A stretch of 64,000 bases of DNA from assembly GCF_019976755.1 (NCBI RefSeq), contig NZ_AP023441.1:6693501-6757500 (forward strand). Direction: 5' to 3'. The translations under genes and the position numbers were made by a program. Shown here piece by piece: positions 62,482 through 64,000 of this stretch (the stretch's first letter is position 1; every line of letters begins with the position of its first letter). The stretch comes from Nostoc sp. MS1 (GTDB taxonomy: Bacteria > Cyanobacteriota > Cyanobacteriia > Cyanobacteriales > Nostocaceae). Below the pieces are notes generated by a model. It was not told the DNA's origin. It made no database searches and saw only the letters and a list, made by a program, of their open reading frames with translations.

Positions 62482-63720
62482 ATGTTTGCCAGAGTCCGCC
62501 GTTTTGTCAATCGTGTTCTTAACAATTCTAGAAGAATTAACAACGAACCTCTAAATAGAGTAAGTCTGATTGTAATTATTCTGATTGATATTTTTATATT
62601 AGTCAATGTCTTTATTGGTTTAAATGATATTAGTGGATGGCATCTTAGCCCCTCCCAAGCTTATCCATGTTATGCACAATGGCAGACTTACCGTACAGAG
62701 ACTAGTAAGGATAAAGATTATAATATTCTTAGAGAATTGTTACTTTATAAGAATAGTAATCAACCTAGTCAAAAACAGATATATCAAGAAACAGCCACAG
62801 ATCATATAGGACAAGTTTCGCCAATCTGTTTGCAGTATGCAGAGTATGTAGATAATATTAATATTCCACAAAATCAGCAAGCAATCAAAGCAATTGATGA
62901 TAGACAATCAAAAATTAGTAATCTTCGACAAGCTAATAGCAGGATTCGTGCTGAGTACGACTCTACACTCTTAGAAAAAATCGCCGGACAATCTCGTGAG
63001 CAGTCGATTAATCAAGTCGGTGCAGAAAAAGCTAAACAAGAATTAGAAAAAAATAATCGTAATATATCTCAGTTAGAACAGGAAATATCTAATTTAAAAA
63101 ATGAACTAAAACTGAAACCAGAAAGTAGCGAGTTGATTACATTTCTGCAAAATGGTGAACAATTTTATCAGATTGAACAAGGCTATAAACGAGCATCATT
63201 TTGGTATCCAAGTATTCAGTTTGCTTTTCAGGCTCTATTTTTGTTACCACTAATATTTATTGCCTTATTAGTTCACCAATTTTCTCAGCGTCGCCGTTAT
63301 GGTCTTGTCGCTCTTATTAGTTGGCACTTATTGGTCATATTCTTTATTCCCCTAATTGCCAAAATTTTTGAATTTCTTCAATTTGGGGCAATTTTCCAAT
63401 TTTTATTTGATGTTATTAGCGCTATTTTCGGTAGTTTACTTTTCTTAGTCAGCTATATCTATATATTGCTGATTCCCTTAATTGGTTTTGGCATTATCAA
63501 GTTCTTTCAAAAAATTGTTCTTAATCCTAAACTACAAGCTGTTAACAGGATTCAAAAATCACTTTGTGTTAGGTGTGCTAAGAAAATCCGACACAATGAT
63601 GCCTATTGTCCACACTGCGGTTATTACCAGTACGTTGAATGTCACAATTGTCATGATTTAACTTATAAGCACTTACCACACTGTAAGCATTGCGGTAGTT
63701 CACAAGAAAGGGAATTGTAG
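62482..63720 (+). CDS. Membrane protein with coiled coil and C-terminal zinc ribbons
   Basis: A 412-residue protein, no named family recognised. It has a first membrane helix at ~28-48 (VSLIVIILIDIFILVNVFIGL) and an extracytoplasmic part with two isolated cysteines. A coiled coil spans ~140-215 (LEKNNRNISQLEQEISNLK). Three to four helices follow at ~245-345. The tail of ~50 residues holds a double zinc ribbon: CVRCAKK, CPHCGYY, CHNCHD and CKHCGS. The ribbon should be cytoplasmic. It is divergent from the pentapeptide gene and directly abuts a tiny ORF. It may be a sensor or scaffold. Confidence 0.75.
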   Translation: MFARVRRFVNRVLNNSRRINNEPLNRVSLIVIILIDIFILVNVFIGLNDISGWHLSPSQAYPCYAQWQTYRTETSKDKDYNILRELLLYKNSNQPSQKQIYQETATDHIGQVSPICLQYAEYVDNINIPQNQQAIKAIDDRQSKISNLRQANSRIRAEYDSTLLEKIAGQSREQSINQVGAEKAKQELEKNNRNISQLEQEISNLKNELKLKPESSELITFLQNGEQFYQIEQGYKRASFWYPSIQFAFQALFLLPLIFIALLVHQFSQRRRYGLVALISWHLLVIFFIPLIAKIFEFLQFGAIFQFLFDVISAIFGSLLFLVSYIYILLIPLIGFGIIKFFQKIVLNPKLQAVNRIQKSLCVRCAKKIRHNDAYCPHCGYYQYVECHNCHDLTYKHLPHCKHCGSSQEREL

Positions 63721-63813
63721 GTGGGAGGGAGTATTAGGACAGCGATCGCAGTATTGTTAGTAAGTACAGGGGTGTTTTATCACGGACTAAAGCGCTATGG
63801 TTCAGGTAAGTAA
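63721..63813 (+). CDS. Possible 30-residue membrane peptide
   Basis: A GTG codon directly follows the TAG of the zinc-ribbon gene and opens 30 codons: GGSIRTAIAVLLVSTGVFYH then GLKRYGSGK. It has one hydrophobic segment and a basic tail, and the stop is followed by a terminator hairpin. Translation would rely on coupling to the upstream gene. It could also be chance. Confidence 0.35.
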   Translation: MGGSIRTAIAVLLVSTGVFYHGLKRYGSGK

Positions 63814-63816
63814 AAA

Positions 63817-63833
63817 ACCGGGATATACCCGGT
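63817..63833. terminator. Hairpin terminator between convergent genes
   Basis: ACCGGG (63817-63822) pairs with CCCGGT (63828-63833) around ATATA. An A-run precedes it and, read from the minus strand, becomes a T-tract (TTTTTTA), so it best terminates the partial gene at 63842. Confidence 0.7.
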
Positions 63834-63841
63834 GTTAATGA

Positions 63842-64000
63842 TTATGATTGAACTTGAATAGTGATGAGGACGGTAGCTGTGAGATGATTATGAGGTCGCC
63901 AAGCTAAAAGCGATCGCCTAATCAAATCAATCACCTGTTGTTCCTTCAGCGTGGAGGCCTCCTCATCTAGTACTACCTGGGTAAATCGTCCTTTATTCAG
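63842..64000 (-). CDS. 3' end of a further gene (partial)
   Basis: On the minus strand an open frame enters from beyond the window and stops at 63842-63844. The 52 visible residues include KGRFTQVVLDEEASTLKEQQ, VIDLIRRSLLAWRPHNHLTA and TVLITIQVQS. I do not recognise the family. The terminator hairpin immediately downstream and the even codon use support it as a real gene end. Confidence 0.55.
   Translation of the reverse strand: MNKGRFTQVVLDEEASTLKEQQVIDLIRRSLLAWRPHNHLTATVLITIQVQS

Noticed and set aside
1..64000. tRNA, rRNA or riboswitch genes
   Set aside because: I looked for cloverleaf-like and conserved riboswitch cores by eye in the spacers and saw none; a covariance-model scan would be needed to be sure.

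Overview
The window looks like chromosomal DNA of a filamentous, probably heterocyst-forming cyanobacterium close to Nostoc/Anabaena. The HIP1 octamer GCGATCGC recurs throughout. Cyanobacterial and plastid-type families are present (Ycf51, DUF3181, DUF2470, DUF4330, DUF3598, DUF1868). Intergenic spaces carry heptanucleotide tandem repeats (STRR class) typical of Nostocales. No rRNA, tRNA or CRISPR array was seen. Assignment to a species is not possible from the sequence alone.

Region 1 (about 0.3-9.8 kb) holds a DUF3598 protein, histidyl-tRNA synthetase (hisS) and a RidA-family protein. These are followed by a divergent metabolic cluster. On the minus strand are a dihydropyrimidinase-like amidohydrolase, a BKACE (DUF849) enzyme and an alpha/beta hydrolase. 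On the plus strand are an AspH-like oxygenase, a quinone-oxidoreductase-type MDR and a SnoaL-like protein. A GFA-type zinc protein and an unknown protein follow. Several of these enzymes appear to lack canonical catalytic residues, and I consider this the best candidate in the window for an undescribed pathway.

Region 2 (10-24.8 kb) carries a histidine kinase, Ycf51, and an operon of iron-containing alcohol dehydrogenase, aminotransferase and ArsR regulator. It continues with a membrane protein, a 1564-residue hybrid histidine kinase, DNA primase (dnaG, with an STRR inserted in frame) and an amidase/glucosaminidase fusion. Region 3 (24.8-35.9 kb) holds small housekeeping and hypothetical genes: a TPR protein, DUF3181, a Uma2 nuclease, a response regulator paired with an AcoR-like GAF/degenerate-kinase protein, RqcH/NFACT, DUF4330, an M48 protease, a PPP-type phosphatase and DUF2470.

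Region 4 (35.9-56.8 kb) is an exopolysaccharide locus. A 12-gene minus-strand cluster runs from a Wzc-type tyrosine autokinase through glycosyltransferases, a Wzx flippase and a Wzy polymerase to a WecB/TagA/CpsF transferase and an initiating sugar-phosphate transferase. Beyond it lie a GH10 xylanase-like gene and a second Wzz/Wzy pair. Between these an IS630-family element joins a 5'-truncated wzz-like gene to a 5'-truncated pnkp gene, which is the scar of an IS-mediated rearrangement.

Region 5 (56.8-64 kb) holds a long AT-rich gap, a large two-partner-secretion exoprotein, a DUF1868 2H-phosphoesterase-like protein, a small pentapeptide-repeat protein, a membrane/zinc-ribbon protein and the 3' end of a further gene. 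All calls rest on reading translations and motifs by eye; no database search was run.
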